A stretch of 64,000 nucleotides of DNA from Phycicoccus jejuensis (GCF_000720925.1 NZ_JOEE01000009.1:61202-125201); one strand, 5' to 3'. Numbered from the stretch's first letter, positions 1-12,500 are shown. The notes: a model not told the origin generated them from the sequence alone. Program-made: numbers and translations.

Positions 1-301
1 CCTGCGGCTCGAAGGACGTGAGGAGGGGCGAGGAGCGGGCATGGGGCGTCGAGTAGATCGAGCGTTCCTCGATCCCCCGGGCGCGCGAGCGGTCGTCGAG
101 CTCGTGCATGCCCCGGGCGGTCATCCGGATGTGGCGCTGCGCGGCCAGCCACACCGAGCGCCTCGTGCGCGCCTCGAGCTCCTCGAACGCCCGGACGAGC
201 GCCCAGCCCTCGCCGAGCGGCCGGAGGACGGGGTCGTTCGCCCGCAGCAGGGTCTCGACCTGCGTGGCGAGTCGCCGGGTCGCGCTCCCTCCGACGCTCA
301 C
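1..301 (-). CDS. LuxR-family-like regulator, third tandem paralog (partial, C-terminus outside window)
   Basis: This is the first 100 codons of a reverse-strand gene that runs off the left edge. The GTG start at 301-299 overlaps the TGA of the upstream paralog (GTGA), so translation is probably coupled. The visible part (ending ..IYSTPHARSSPLLTSFEPQ) aligns by eye with the N-terminal sensor half of the next gene, sharing the NDPVL/QDPVL segment, an RR..W segment and an ER-S/T-IY-S motif. The C-terminal helix-turn-helix seen in both neighbours should lie outside the window, which cannot be verified here. Ligand and targets are unknown. Confidence 0.7.
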   Translation of the reverse strand, partial: MSVGGSATRRLATQVETLLRANDPVLRPLGEGWALVRAFEELEARTRRSVWLAAQRHIRMTARGMHELDDRSRARGIEERSIYSTPHARSSPLLTSFEPQ

Positions 302-969
302 GCCGCCCCCACGAGCATCGCGATGCCGTGGCCCCGGTTGCGGGCACCGAGCCAGTCCAGCACCGCCCGCACCTCGACGGCGACGGTGCGCGCGCTGACC
401 CCCAGGGTCTCGGCGATCTGTCGGTCCGACAGCCCGTCGGCCATCCCGAGCGCGACGTGGAACCGGCGGGGGTCCAGCGGGGGGCGCAGCCCGGCGTCCT
501 GCCAGCCACGCCCGTGCGCCCACGCGTCCGCGATCGCCCGGGCAGCGAGGGCCACGAGGTCCGGGTCCTCGGTGAGGAAGGCGTGCACCTCACGGTCCAG
601 GGGCCTCGGCGACGCGAGGAGCGCCGCCCGCTCGTCGACCACGAGCGCAGGGAGCGGGACATCCCCGATCCGGACCTCCGGCTCCAGCGTCGTCAGGAGG
701 GGGAACGAAGCCGCCGCGCGGGGCGAGTACACCGTCCGCTCGTCGACCGCCCGGTCACGCGCCGGCCCGTCCAGGCCCAGCGTCCGTCGCAACGAGGAGA
801 GCCTCGCTCCCCACTGCATGCTCCACACGCGGGCTGCCGTCTGCGCCGCCAGCCCGACGAGCACCTGCGTCACCTCGGCGGGCGTCGGCAGCGGGGTGAG
901 CACGGGGTCCTGCTGGTCGATCGCCTCCGCGACGCGGCCGGGCAGCTCCGTCGCGGGCGGCTGGGGCAC
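298..969 (-). CDS. LuxR-type helix-turn-helix transcriptional regulator (paralog 2)
   Basis: A 223-residue protein. The C-terminus carries a LuxR/GerE-like helix-turn-helix (LSDRQIAETLGVSARTVAVE) followed by the LGARNR..GIA tail typical of the family. The N-terminal ~150 residues are a sensor-like region with no motif I can name. The GTG start was chosen because AGGAG lies 8 nt upstream in the 62-nt gap after paralog 1; a longer open frame upstream would overlap that gene. It sits in a row of three same-strand relatives, so the row probably arose by tandem duplication. No target can be predicted. Confidence 0.8.
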   Translation of the reverse strand: MPQPPATELPGRVAEAIDQQDPVLTPLPTPAEVTQVLVGLAAQTAARVWSMQWGARLSSLRRTLGLDGPARDRAVDERTVYSPRAAASFPLLTTLEPEVRIGDVPLPALVVDERAALLASPRPLDREVHAFLTEDPDLVALAARAIADAWAHGRGWQDAGLRPPLDPRRFHVALGMADGLSDRQIAETLGVSARTVAVEVRAVLDWLGARNRGHGIAMLVGAA

Positions 970-1031
970 GGGGGTGTCTCCTGGGGCTGGTGGGGCCCAG
1001 CCTAGAGGGGGTGGCGCGGACCCGCAGCAGG

Positions 1032-3039
<2,008 letters not shown>

Positions 3040-3065
3040 GCGCTGCCCCCGTCCGCGCCTCAACT

Positions 3066-3124
3066 TTTCGGGGTCACCCCGAAATGTCCACGAGACCCCG
3101 GCTCCGAGCCGGGGTCTCGTGGAC
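3066..3124. terminator. Double hairpin terminator after asd
   Basis: There are two inverted repeats in series. TTTCGGGG (3066-3073) pairs with CCCCGAAA (3077-3084) across a 3-nt loop. GTCCACGAGACCCCGGCTC (3086-3104) pairs perfectly with 3106-3124 around a single central base. No U-tract follows, as is usual for actinobacterial terminators. The second repeat is long enough to be a cruciform or a bidirectional stop. Confidence 0.75.
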
Positions 3125-3213
3125 GAACCGGGGTGTCGAGGCGCCACGGCGGGCGTCGACGGCCGCCGGACGAGCGCTGGCCCCCGGGCGGGCCGACGCC
3201 TAGAGTCGCCGCC

Positions 3214-3468
3214 ATGGCCACCGAGGACGAGTTCCGCGCCGCCGTCGAGGCGGTGTCCGGGCTGACGAAGGACCCGGGCAACGACATCAAGCTGCGCCTC
3301 TACGCGCTCTACAAGCAGGCCACCGAGGGCGACGTCGGCGGCAAGCGCCCGGGGATGATGGACTTCGTCGGCCGCGCCAAGTACGACGCCTGGGCCGCGG
3401 CCCGCGGGACGGACGCCGAGGCCGCCCGCACCGAGTACGTCGAGGTCGTGCGGGGCCTCAGCAGCTGA
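3214..3468 (+). CDS. Acyl-CoA-binding protein
   Basis: An 84-residue protein covering a whole ACBP four-helix domain. LRLYALYKQATEGDV, KRPGMMDFVGRAKYDAW and the late TEYVEVV match the conserved lysine/tyrosine acyl-CoA contacts of the family (usually 85-90 residues). It likely binds medium- and long-chain acyl-CoA in the cytosol as a carrier or buffer. TAGAGT ends 7 nt before the ATG, suggesting a leaderless transcript. Its last 11 nt overlap the convergent GNAT gene. ACBP is widespread in eukaryotes and patchy in bacteria. Confidence 0.93.
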   Translation: MATEDEFRAAVEAVSGLTKDPGNDIKLRLYALYKQATEGDVGGKRPGMMDFVGRAKYDAWAAARGTDAEAARTEYVEVVRGLSS

Positions 3469-4393
3469 CGCCGTCGTGGTCGCGGACGAGGTGGACCCAC
3501 GTCGCGGCGACCCGCATCCCGACGCGCCGGTAGAGGTCGAGGGCCCCGGTGCGGCTGTCGGTCGACAGCTCGCTGCGCACCGCGCCGTGGGCGGCGGCGT
3601 GGCCGAAGCCGTCGGCGAGGAGCGCCTGCGCCAGACCCCGCCCGCGGTGCTCGCGCGCGACGGCGACCTGGTCGACGAACCCGCACCGCCGCTCGTCGAC
3701 GACGGTGAAGCAGGCGCCGACGACCTCGTCGCCGAGCGCCGCGACCCGCAGGTTCCACGGCTCGAAGCCGGGCCGCCGGACGGTACCGGCCGCCCACTCG
3801 TCGTAGGTCTCGCCGGTGCGGTCCGACCACTCCCCGAACGCGGTCTCGATGACCTCGTGCGCCGCGTGCCGGTCGGCGTCGCTCGTCGCGGTGCGCAGCT
3901 CGTACCCCCGGGGGAGCGGACGCTCGGGCACCCGCGCCCCGGCCGGCAGCTCGAGCACCCACGAGGTCCAGCCGTCGCGGTAGCCGCGCGCCTCCAGCAG
4001 CCGGTGCCCGGCGGACCCGCGCGGCACCGTCTGCCCCACCGACGCCGCCCCGGTGGCGCGTGAGCGCGCCTCGGCCCACGCGGCGAGCCACGTCCCGACC
4101 CCGTGCCCGCGCGCGTGCGGGTGGACGGCGCCCTCGGCCCGGCTCCCGCGCCGGGCCACCTCCACCGCGCCCACGAGCCGCCCGGCGCGGAGGACGCCGC
4201 GGGTGTCCGTGGCCAGGTCCATGCTGGGGCGTGACCAGTCGGCCTCGATGTCGGCCCGCTCGAGGGCGACGACGCCGCTGTCCTCGAGCTGCGCGCTCGA
4301 GTACACGAAGTACACGGCGTCGAGGTCGTCGGCGGTCAGCGCACGCTCGGAGCAGCCGGCCGGGAGGGTGGGCAGATCGGGGGAGTGCGTCAC
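3458..4393 (-). CDS. Tandem GNAT-family N-acetyltransferase
   Basis: A 311-residue protein with two GNAT-like halves. The second half has the clear acetyl-CoA loop VAVAREHRGRGLAQALLADG followed by LYRRVGMR. The first half has a degenerate counterpart (HARGHGVGTWLAAWAEARSR, then LLEARGYRDGW). This is the arrangement of mycothiol-synthase-like and other double-GNAT proteins, but the substrate cannot be inferred. The GTG start gives VTHSPDLP. The 3' end overlaps the convergent ACBP gene by 11 nt and the 5' end faces the ankyrin gene. Confidence 0.85.
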   Translation of the reverse strand: MTHSPDLPTLPAGCSERALTADDLDAVYFVYSSAQLEDSGVVALERADIEADWSRPSMDLATDTRGVLRAGRLVGAVEVARRGSRAEGAVHPHARGHGVGTWLAAWAEARSRATGAASVGQTVPRGSAGHRLLEARGYRDGWTSWVLELPAGARVPERPLPRGYELRTATSDADRHAAHEVIETAFGEWSDRTGETYDEWAAGTVRRPGFEPWNLRVAALGDEVVGACFTVVDERRCGFVDQVAVAREHRGRGLAQALLADGFGHAAAHGAVRSELSTDSRTGALDLYRRVGMRVAATWVHLVRDHDGVSC

Positions 4394-4462
4394 CGGGACA
4401 GGATGTCCGACGGGCCGCGCGCCCCGCACCCGCGTTTCCGGCGGTGTCGCACACTGGGGTCC

Positions 4463-5056
4463 GTGACCACCGCCGACACCGACCTCCTCGCCGCCGCGTC
4501 GACGGGGGACGCCGACGCCGTCCGGGCCGCCCTCGACGCCGGGGCCGACACCGAGGCCCGCGACGAGCACGACCGCACGCCGCTCCTCCTCGCGGCCGCC
4601 GCCGACCACGTCGAGGCCGCCCGGGTCCTGGTCGCCGCCGGCGCCGACCCGGACGCCCTCGACGACCGTCACGACACCCCGTGGCTCGTCACCGGCGTGA
4701 CCGGGAGCGTCGCGATGCTCGAGGTGCTGCTGCCCGCCGACCCCGACCTCACCGAGGTCAACCGCTACGGGGGCGTCTCGGTCATCCCGGCCAGCGAGCG
4801 CGGCCACGTCGACTACGTGCGCCGGGTGGTGACCACCGGCATCGACGTCGACCACGTCAACCGGCTGGGCTGGACCGCGCTCCTCGAGGCGGTCATCCTC
4901 GGGGACGGGGGAGCGCGCCACCAGGAGATCGTCCGCATCCTCCTCGAGGCCGGTGCCGACCCGTCCGTCGCCGACGCCGAGGGGGTGACCGCGCTCGAGC
5001 ACGCCGAGCGCCTCGGCCGCACCGAGATCGCGCGCCTGCTCCGCGAACGGGGCTGA
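4463..5056 (+). CDS. Ankyrin-repeat protein
   Basis: A 197-residue protein made almost entirely of ankyrin repeats. Visible units include LLAAASTGDADAVRAALDAG, RTPLLLAAAADHVEAARVLV, WTALLEAV..EIVRILLEAG and GVTALEHAERLGRTEIARLL. There is no signal peptide or membrane segment, so it is probably a soluble protein-binding scaffold. The GTG start is preceded by CACACT with 7 nt spacing, like the leaderless genes nearby. It lies 33 bp before acdS on the same strand; a functional link is not evident. Confidence 0.88.
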   Translation: MTTADTDLLAAASTGDADAVRAALDAGADTEARDEHDRTPLLLAAAADHVEAARVLVAAGADPDALDDRHDTPWLVTGVTGSVAMLEVLLPADPDLTEVNRYGGVSVIPASERGHVDYVRRVVTTGIDVDHVNRLGWTALLEAVILGDGGARHQEIVRILLEAGADPSVADAEGVTALEHAERLGRTEIARLLRERG

Positions 5057-5089
5057 CGCGCGGGCCCCCCGCGGTGGTAGACCTGCGGG

Positions 5090-6109
5090 ATGCGCCTGCA
5101 CGAGATCCCGCGGTACCCGCTGACCTTCGGCCCGAGCCCGGTGCACCACCTGCGCCGGCTGAGCGAGCACCTCGGCGGGGCGCAGGTGTGGGCCAAGCGC
5201 GAGGACGTCAGCAGCGGGCTGGCCTACGGCGGCAACAAGGTCCGCAAGCTCGAGTACATCGTCCCGGACGTGCTGGCCAGCGGCGCCGACACCCTGGTCT
5301 CCATCGGCGGGTACCAGAGCAACCACACCCGCCAGGTCGCCGCCGTCGCCGCGCACCTCGGCCTGAAGTGCCGTCTCGTGCAGGAGAAGTGGGTGCCGTG
5401 GGACGACCCGGTCAACGACCGCGTCGGCAACATCCTCCTCTCGCGGATGATGGGCGCGGACGCGCGGCTGGACCCGGCGGGCTTCGACATCGGCATCCGC
5501 GACTCGTGGAAGGACGCGCTGCGCGAGGTCGAGGAGGCCGGCGGGACGCCCTACCCGATCCCCGCGGGGGCGAGCGAGCACCCGCTCGGCGGCGTCGGGT
5601 TCGCGAACTGGGCCTTCGAGGTCGCCGAGCAGGAGAAGGCGCTCGGCGTCATCTTCGACACGGTCGTCGTCTGCACGGTCACGTGCTCGACGCACGCCGG
5701 GATGGTCGCCGGCTTCGCGGCCCTGGAAGACCTGACGGGCGTTCGCCGTCGCATCATCGGCATCGACGCCAGCGCCACGCTCGAGAAGACGCGGGCGCAG
5801 CTGGAGCGCATCGCCCGCCACACCGCCGAGGTCATCGAGCTCGGCCGCGACCTGCGCGACGACGAGCTCACCCTGCTGCCGGACTGGGCCGGCGACCTCT
5901 ACGGCATCCCCGTCGACTCGACGATGGAGGCCATGCGCCTCGGCGCCCAGTACGAGGCGATGATCACCGACCCCGTGTACGAGGGGAAGTCGCTCGCCGG
6001 GCTCGTCGACCTCGTCCGGTCCGGCGACATCCCGAAGGACTCCACCGTGCTCTACGCCCACCTCGGCGGCCAGCAGGCGCTCAACGCGTACCACTCCCTC
6101 TGGCCGTGA
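5090..6109 (+). CDS. acdS: 1-aminocyclopropane-1-carboxylate (ACC) deaminase
   Basis: A 339-residue PLP enzyme that splits ACC, the ethylene precursor, into 2-oxobutanoate and ammonia. [10 protein letters not shown] holds the PLP lysine (K50). [22 protein letters not shown] (Y297, E298) and YAHLGG (L325) are present. The Glu and Leu at those last two sites are the residues used to separate true ACC deaminases from D-cysteine desulfhydrase relatives. Length matches characterised AcdS (about 338). TAGACC precedes the ATG by 6 nt. The stop overlaps the start of the following GNAT gene. No leucine-responsive acdR-like regulator is adjacent. Confidence 0.93.
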   Translation: MRLHEIPRYPLTFGPSPVHHLRRLSEHLGGAQVWAKREDVSSGLAYGGNKVRKLEYIVPDVLASGADTLVSIGGYQSNHTRQVAAVAAHLGLKCRLVQEKWVPWDDPVNDRVGNILLSRMMGADARLDPAGFDIGIRDSWKDALREVEEAGGTPYPIPAGASEHPLGGVGFANWAFEVAEQEKALGVIFDTVVVCTVTCSTHAGMVAGFAALEDLTGVRRRIIGIDASATLEKTRAQLERIARHTAEVIELGRDLRDDELTLLPDWAGDLYGIPVDSTMEAMRLGAQYEAMITDPVYEGKSLAGLVDLVRSGDIPKDSTVLYAHLGGQQALNAYHSLWP

Positions 6110-6798
6110 CCGGCGGGCACCCGCTCGACGACGTCGCCTGGTCCGCGCTCACCGGCCCGCAGACCGGTCTGGCACGTGCGGCCGCGGGGGGCCGCGCCCT
6201 CGGCTACCGCGACGGCATCGCCCCGTTCTGCGGCGTCGGCGTGCTCGACGCCGAGGGGTGGGACGCCCTCGCCGAGCTCGTCGGACCCGGGAACACGGCG
6301 GTGTTCCTGCGCGGCGAGGTGCCGCCCACGCCGGCCGGCTGGACCGAGCTCGTGCGCGAGCCGGCGACGCAGCTCGTCGCGGAGCGACCCGTCGGTCGCA
6401 GCGGGGAGGACGGGGTGGTCGAGCTGGGTGACGCCGACTCGCCCGAGATGGTCCGGCTCGCGGCCGAGACCGAGCCCGGCCCCTTCGGCCCGACGAGCCA
6501 CCTCGCCGGTCGCTGGTTCGGGGTGCGCCGCGAGGGACGCCTGGTCGCGATGGCCGGCGAGCGCATCCGGCCGCCCGGGTGGGGCGAGGTCTCGGGGGTC
6601 TGCGTGGCCGCCGAGGCGAGGGGCGCGGGACTCGGGGCGCTCGTGACCCGCGCCGCCGCCGGTGCCATCGAGGAGCGCGGTGACCGGGCGATGCTCCACA
6701 CCCGGCTCGGCAACGACGGCGCCGACCGGCTCTACCAGCGCCTGGGCTTCACCGTCCGGCGGCAGGTCGACGTCGTCGTGCTCCGGCGCGACGGGTGA
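6106..6798 (+). CDS. GNAT-family N-acetyltransferase
   Basis: A 230-residue protein whose GTG start overlaps the acdS stop (GTGA), so it is co-translated with ACC deaminase. The C-terminal half is a typical GNAT domain: [31 protein letters not shown] is the acetyl-CoA site and LYQRLGF the usual end. The N-terminal 110 residues are a family-specific extension ([20 protein letters not shown]). It resembles FR47/GNAT proteins of unknown substrate. The tight coupling with acdS may reflect operon convenience rather than a shared pathway. Confidence 0.88.
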   Translation: MTGGHPLDDVAWSALTGPQTGLARAAAGGRALGYRDGIAPFCGVGVLDAEGWDALAELVGPGNTAVFLRGEVPPTPAGWTELVREPATQLVAERPVGRSGEDGVVELGDADSPEMVRLAAETEPGPFGPTSHLAGRWFGVRREGRLVAMAGERIRPPGWGEVSGVCVAAEARGAGLGALVTRAAAGAIEERGDRAMLHTRLGNDGADRLYQRLGFTVRRQVDVVVLRRDG

Positions 6799-6863
6799 GC
6801 CCGACGGCCCGAGTCGTGGACACATCGCTCGCCACCCCGCGACCCCTGTGGCATGCTCGACGT

Positions 6864-6908
6864 GTGCGTTCCTCGCGCCTCCTCCTTCGCTGCCGCGGCG
6901 GGGCCTGA
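6864..6908 (+). CDS. leuL: leuA leader peptide
   Basis: A 14-codon ORF, VRSSRLLLRCRGGA, starting with GTG and ending 78 nt before leuA. It has three consecutive leucine codons (CTC CTC CTT) followed by an Arg/Gly-rich tail. That matches the short leucine-run leader peptides known upstream of leuA in actinobacteria. Ribosome stalling at the Leu run when leucyl-tRNA is scarce would control leuA expression. Confidence 0.85.
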   Translation: MRSSRLLLRCRGGA

Positions 6909-8729
<1,821 letters not shown>

Positions 8730-8735
8730 GCGCCG

Positions 8736-9614
8736 GTGTCCGGCACGGTCCTCGCGTGCGGGCTGGCGACGGTCGACGTCGTCCAGGTCGTCGAGGCCGT
8801 GCCGGGCCCGGACGAGAAGGTCGTGGCGCTCGCGGCCGACGTGACCGCGGGCGGCCCGGCGTGCAACGCGGCCCTGACCGCCGCCGCGCTCGGTGTGCCG
8901 ACCCGGTTCGTCGGGGCGGTGGGCAGCGGGCCGCTGTCGGCGGTGGTGCTGCGCGAGCTCGCCTCCGGGGGTGTCGCGGTGACCGACCTCGCGCCCCCGG
9001 CCTTCGAGCCGCCCCTGTCGACCGTGCTGGTGACGCAGGCGACCGGGGAGCGGGCCGTGGTGTCGCGCAACGCCGTCGGGGTGGGGGATCTCGGGGCGCC
9101 GTCGGACTCGGCGCTCGACGCCCTGCTCGACGGGGTGGCGGCGGTGCTCGTCGACGGGCACCACCTGCCGGTCGCCGTGGCGGTCGCGCGGGCGGCCCGG
9201 CGGCGGGGCGTGCCGGTGCTCCTGGACGGGGGCTCGTGGAAGCCGGGGCTCGAGGAGCTGCTGGCCGAGACCGACCTCGCCGTGCTGTCGTCCGCGTTCA
9301 CGGTGCCGGGCGACCCGGGGTCGGCCGGGGCGCTCCAGGCCGTCCTGACGGCGGGGCCGTCGTGGGCGGCGGTGTCCGACGGCGCCGGGCCGGTGCGCTG
9401 GCGCTGGGCGGGCGGTCTGCACGGCGAGGTGCCCGTGCCGGTCGTCGACGTCGTCGACACCCTCGGGGCCGGTGACGTCCTGCACGGAGCGCTCCTCGCC
9501 GAGCTCGGCCGCGGGGGAGCCGGCGACCTGCCCGCAGCCCTGGCCCGCGCGGTGGAGGTCGCCTCGCGCTCGGTGGCCCACCCGGGCGCCCTCGGCTGGG
9601 CGCGGCAGCGATGA
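8736..9614 (+). CDS. PfkB-family carbohydrate/nucleoside kinase
   Basis: A 292-residue ribokinase-like protein. The N-terminal TAGGPACNAALTAAALG is the PfkB substrate-side glycine motif, and VVDTLGAGDVLHGALLAELG is the signature that holds the anion hole and the catalytic aspartate. It should phosphorylate a sugar or related alcohol with ATP; the substrate is not evident. It begins with GTG 6 nt after leuA on the same strand and is likely transcribed with it, though no pathway link to leucine is apparent. Confidence 0.9.
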   Translation: MSGTVLACGLATVDVVQVVEAVPGPDEKVVALAADVTAGGPACNAALTAAALGVPTRFVGAVGSGPLSAVVLRELASGGVAVTDLAPPAFEPPLSTVLVTQATGERAVVSRNAVGVGDLGAPSDSALDALLDGVAAVLVDGHHLPVAVAVARAARRRGVPVLLDGGSWKPGLEELLAETDLAVLSSAFTVPGDPGSAGALQAVLTAGPSWAAVSDGAGPVRWRWAGGLHGEVPVPVVDVVDTLGAGDVLHGALLAELGRGGAGDLPAALARAVEVASRSVAHPGALGWARQR

Positions 9615-9644
9615 GTTCCTGCCCCGGGACGGGTCTGCCCTGAC

Positions 9645-9977
9645 ATGGAAGCAACCCTCGTGATGCCCAACCTCCGCGTCTCCGACCTCGACGCCGCCGA
9701 GCGCTGGTACACGGCGCTGCTCGGGCGGGGGCCCGACGAGCGCCCGATGGACGGCCTGCTCGAGTGGCGCCTCGGCCCCGGTGCGGGCCTGCAGGTCTGG
9801 CGCGAGCCCGACGCGGCGGGTCGCTCCGGCTGCACCGTCACCGTCTCCGACCTCGACGCCGTCGCCGCGCGGTTGACCGCGGCCGGCGTCGCCCACGAGG
9901 GCGTCGAGCAGGCGAGCAGCGTGCGCATCCTGCGGCTCGCCGACCCCGACGGCAACCGCGTCGTCCTCACCGACTGA
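9645..9977 (+). CDS. VOC-superfamily (glyoxalase/bleomycin-resistance-like) protein
   Basis: A 110-residue single vicinal-oxygen-chelate domain. The start MPNLRVSDLDAAERWYTALLG and the end ILRLADPDGNRVVLTD are the paired beta-alpha-beta modules of the fold. Many small VOC proteins of this size are dimers that bind metal or antibiotics, but the metal ligands are not all clear here, so enzyme activity is uncertain. It lies 30 bp after the PfkB gene and 19 bp before the DUF1801 gene, probably in one transcript. Confidence 0.88.
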   Translation: MEATLVMPNLRVSDLDAAERWYTALLGRGPDERPMDGLLEWRLGPGAGLQVWREPDAAGRSGCTVTVSDLDAVAARLTAAGVAHEGVEQASSVRILRLADPDGNRVVLTD

Positions 9978-9996
9978 CCGCCCCCGAGGAGCCCCC

Positions 9997-10341
9997 ATGG
10001 CCGACACCGTCGACGAGTACCTGGCCGGCTTCGAGGGCGAGGTGCGCGAGCGGCTCGACGCGATGCGCCGGGTCGTCCGCGAGGTGGCGCCCGACGCGGT
10101 CGAGTCGATGGCCTACGGGATGCCCGCGTACAAGCTGGACAAGAAGCCGTTAGTCTACTTCGCCGGGTTCGAGCGGCACGTCGGCTTCTACGCGACCCCG
10201 AACGGGCACGAGGCCTTCGCGGAGGAGTTCGCCGCCTACCGGCAGGGGAAGGGCTCGGTGCAGCTGCCGTTGGACCGGCCGCTGCCGCTCGGGCTCGTCC
10301 GGAGGGTCGTCGAGTTCCGCGTCGCGAGCATCCGCGGCTGA
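9997..10341 (+). CDS. DUF1801 (YdhG-like) domain protein
   Basis: A 114-residue protein with the DUF1801 pattern: VDEYLAGFEGEVRERLDAMRRVVREVAPDAVESMAYGMPAYKL, then FAGFERHVGFYATP and the LPLDRPLPLGLVRRVVEFR end. The family is small, cytosolic and of unknown biochemical role. A GAGGAG ribosome site lies a few nt before the ATG. The gene is convergent with the AlkB-like gene, 15 bp away. Confidence 0.9.
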   Translation: MADTVDEYLAGFEGEVRERLDAMRRVVREVAPDAVESMAYGMPAYKLDKKPLVYFAGFERHVGFYATPNGHEAFAEEFAAYRQGKGSVQLPLDRPLPLGLVRRVVEFRVASIRG

Positions 10342-10356
10342 ACGGGTCCTCGCGCG

Positions 10357-10983
10357 TCAGCGCACTCCCCGCACCCGGAACTGGATGCTGATGCGCGGAC
10401 CGACGGGGCGCGCGGTCTTCGGGACGGCGTGGTCCCAGGTGCGCTGGCAGGAGCCGCCCATCACGAGGAGGTCGCCGTGCCCGGCGGCGAACCGGCGGGA
10501 GGCGCCGCCCTCGCGCGGGCGGAGCAGGAGGTCGCGCGGGGCGCCGACGGACAGGATCGCCACCATCGTGTCCTGGTTGCGGCTGCGCCCGACTCGGTCG
10601 CCGTGCCACGCGACCGAGTCGTGCCCGTCACGGTAGAGGCACAGGCCGGCGGTGACGAACGGCTCCCCGAGCTCGGCGGCGTAGTGCGCCGAGAGGGCGT
10701 CGCGGGCCTCCTCGAGCGCGAGGTGGGGGAGCGGGTCGCCCTCCCCGTAGAAGGACAGCAGGCGCGGGGTGTCGACGACCGAGTCGTACATCTGCCGCCG
10801 CTCGGCGAACCACGGGACGTCACGGCGCAGCGCCTCGTAGAGCTCGTCGGCGCCACCGACCCATCCGGTGCGCTCGTCGACCCACGCGCCGTGGTCGAGC
10901 ACCGTGCGCCGCACCGAGTCGCCGAGCGGCCGGACCTCGATGCCGTCGGCGAGATCGAGGAGCGAGCCCTGGAGCACTGCCAT
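10357..10983 (-). CDS. AlkB-like 2-oxoglutarate/Fe(II) oxygenase
   Basis: A 208-residue protein of the AlkB family, which removes alkyl lesions from nucleic acid bases by oxidation. VAWHGDRVGRSRNQDTMVAILSVG supplies the HxD metal ligands. GHGDLLVMGGSCQRTWDHAVPK supplies the distal His. RISIQFRV carries the 2-oxoglutarate-binding arginine. The ATG was chosen where MAVLQGSLLDLADG begins. A second alkylation-repair gene (AlkA-like, 12552) lies 1.6 kb away, so this stretch may form a loose repair neighbourhood. Confidence 0.9.
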   Translation of the reverse strand: MAVLQGSLLDLADGIEVRPLGDSVRRTVLDHGAWVDERTGWVGGADELYEALRRDVPWFAERRQMYDSVVDTPRLLSFYGEGDPLPHLALEEARDALSAHYAAELGEPFVTAGLCLYRDGHDSVAWHGDRVGRSRNQDTMVAILSVGAPRDLLLRPREGGASRRFAAGHGDLLVMGGSCQRTWDHAVPKTARPVGPRISIQFRVRGVR

Positions 10984-11101
10984 GCCGTGAGCGTAGCCCG
11001 GAATCGAACACGTGTCCACGATCTCGCCGCACGTTCGACGCGCGCCGGAGGCGCCGGGTCCGTGCCCGCGGGCACGCGGCGCCCGCTGCGAGAGTGGCGC
11101 C

Positions 11102-11782
11102 ATGAGCGAGGAGAACGCACAGGTCGTGGCCGTCGTCGGTGCCTCGGGGGTGCTCGGCGGGCTGGTCGCGCGGGGGCTGCAGGAGCGGGGGGCCACCGTC
11201 GTCGCGGTCGGACGGGACGCGGGTCGGCTGGGCGAGGCCGTCCCGGGGGCGACCCAGGTGGTCGGCGAGATCGGGGACGCCGCGCTGGGGGACCGGCTCG
11301 TCGCGCACTGCCGCCAGGAGCACGGCCGGCTCGACGGGGTCGTCAACGCGGCGGGCGTCGTCGCCTTCGGGACGCTCGTCGACACCGACGACGCCGTCAT
11401 CGAGGAGCTCTTCCTCACCGACGTCATCGGTCCGCTCTTCCTCGCGCGCCGGGTGCTGCCCGCCCTGGGGGAGACCAAGGGCTACCTCGCGAACCTCAGC
11501 GCCGTCGTCGCCGAGGCACCGCTGCCCGGGATGGTCGCCTACGCCGCGGCCAAGGCGGCCCTGACCGCCGCCGACCGCGCGCTGGCCCGCGAGGCCCGCC
11601 GCAGCGGCGTGCAGGTCATCGACCTGCGGCCCCCGCACACCGAGACCGGGCTCGCGACGCGCCCGCTGGCCGGGACGGCGCCGTCGCTCCCGCAGGGGCT
11701 CGAGCCCCAGCAGGTTGCGCAGGTCGTGCTCGACGCGATCGAGCAGCGCACGGCCGAGGTGGCATCCGGCGACTTCGCCTGA
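11102..11782 (+). CDS. Short-chain dehydrogenase/reductase
   Basis: A 226-residue SDR. VVAVVGASGVLGGLVARGLQ is the Rossmann nucleotide site. NAAGVV is the conserved NAG-like motif, LANLSAVVAEAPLPGMVAYAAAKAAL holds the catalytic Ser and YxxxK, and LRPPHTETGL is the family PG-like turn. It should reduce or oxidise a carbonyl/alcohol using NAD(P); the substrate is unknown. The ATG at 11102 is preceded by GAGAGT at 6 nt, hinting at a leaderless start. It is divergent from the AlkB-like gene. Confidence 0.92.
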   Translation: MSEENAQVVAVVGASGVLGGLVARGLQERGATVVAVGRDAGRLGEAVPGATQVVGEIGDAALGDRLVAHCRQEHGRLDGVVNAAGVVAFGTLVDTDDAVIEELFLTDVIGPLFLARRVLPALGETKGYLANLSAVVAEAPLPGMVAYAAAKAALTAADRALAREARRSGVQVIDLRPPHTETGLATRPLAGTAPSLPQGLEPQQVAQVVLDAIEQRTAEVASGDFA

Positions 11783-11804
11783 GCCCGGTCGTGGGGTGGC
11801 GGGC

Positions 11805-12500
11805 CTACTCCTCCTCGTCCGAGCTCTCCCCGGCGTCCTCGCCCTCGTCGTCGTCCCACGTGATCGCCAGCGAGGAGCCGTACGCGGCGCCCGACATCGG
11901 CGCGTAGGCGAACCAGCCGAGCCCGTCCTCGCCGGGCGGCGGAGGCGGGTCCCAGAGGACGTGCTCGCGCGTGGCGGCCTCGCGCAGCGGCGCCAGGGGG
12001 AGGGCGGCCGCGCTCTCGGGGACGCCGAGGTGGTCCCAGCGCACGACGAGCTCGAGCCCGTCGCCGTCGGGGAACGGATGGAGCCACCACGAGCGGCTCG
12101 AGCGCAGCGCGTCGCCCTGGCCGCCGGTCTGCGCGAGGGTCGAGGGGCCTGCGTCCTCGTCCGGAGGACCGTGCGGGGGGCGGTGGCCGAGGCGCGTCCC
12201 GTCGGCGAGCCGGACGCCGAAGCGCGGCTCCTGCTGCTCCCAGACGTGCGCGACGTCGTCGACCGGTCGGGTGGCGCCGGGCCGGACCCACGCCTCGACC
12301 TCGATCTCGAGGCCGCGCGAGAACGCACGCGCCCGGGTCGCCCGGACGACGACGTCGGGGCCGGTGAAGATCGCGACGTCGAGGGGGACGGTCACCCCCA
12401 CGACGTGCCGCGGCGGCATCCACGGAATGTCGTACTCGGGCTGGTCGGGCTCGAGCTCCTCCGGCTCCGGCCACGGGTCGAAGAACGGCTGCTGCGTCAT
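11805..12500 (-). CDS. Conserved hypothetical protein, acidic C-terminus
   Basis: A 231-residue soluble protein of no family I recognise. It has a proline/acidic N-terminus (MTQQPFFDPWPEPEELEPDQ), a beta-rich middle (VVGVTVPLDVAIFTGPDVVV, LELVVRWDHLGVPESAAALPL) and a run of Glu/Asp at the end (DDDEGEDAGESSDEEE). There is no signal peptide or membrane segment. It is convergent with the SDR gene and divergent from the AlkA-like glycosylase. Codon use matches the surrounding core genes. Confidence 0.8.
   Translation of the reverse strand: MTQQPFFDPWPEPEELEPDQPEYDIPWMPPRHVVGVTVPLDVAIFTGPDVVVRATRARAFSRGLEIEVEAWVRPGATRPVDDVAHVWEQQEPRFGVRLADGTRLGHRPPHGPPDEDAGPSTLAQTGGQGDALRSSRSWWLHPFPDGDGLELVVRWDHLGVPESAAALPLAPLREAATREHVLWDPPPPPGEDGLGWFAYAPMSGAAYGSSLAITWDDDEGEDAGESSDEEE

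Noticed and set aside
4060..6105. Very long forward frame continuing into the GNAT gene
   Set aside because: Only the part from 6106 has family character. The upstream part is Arg/Pro-rich shadow of the ankyrin and acdS genes in another frame.
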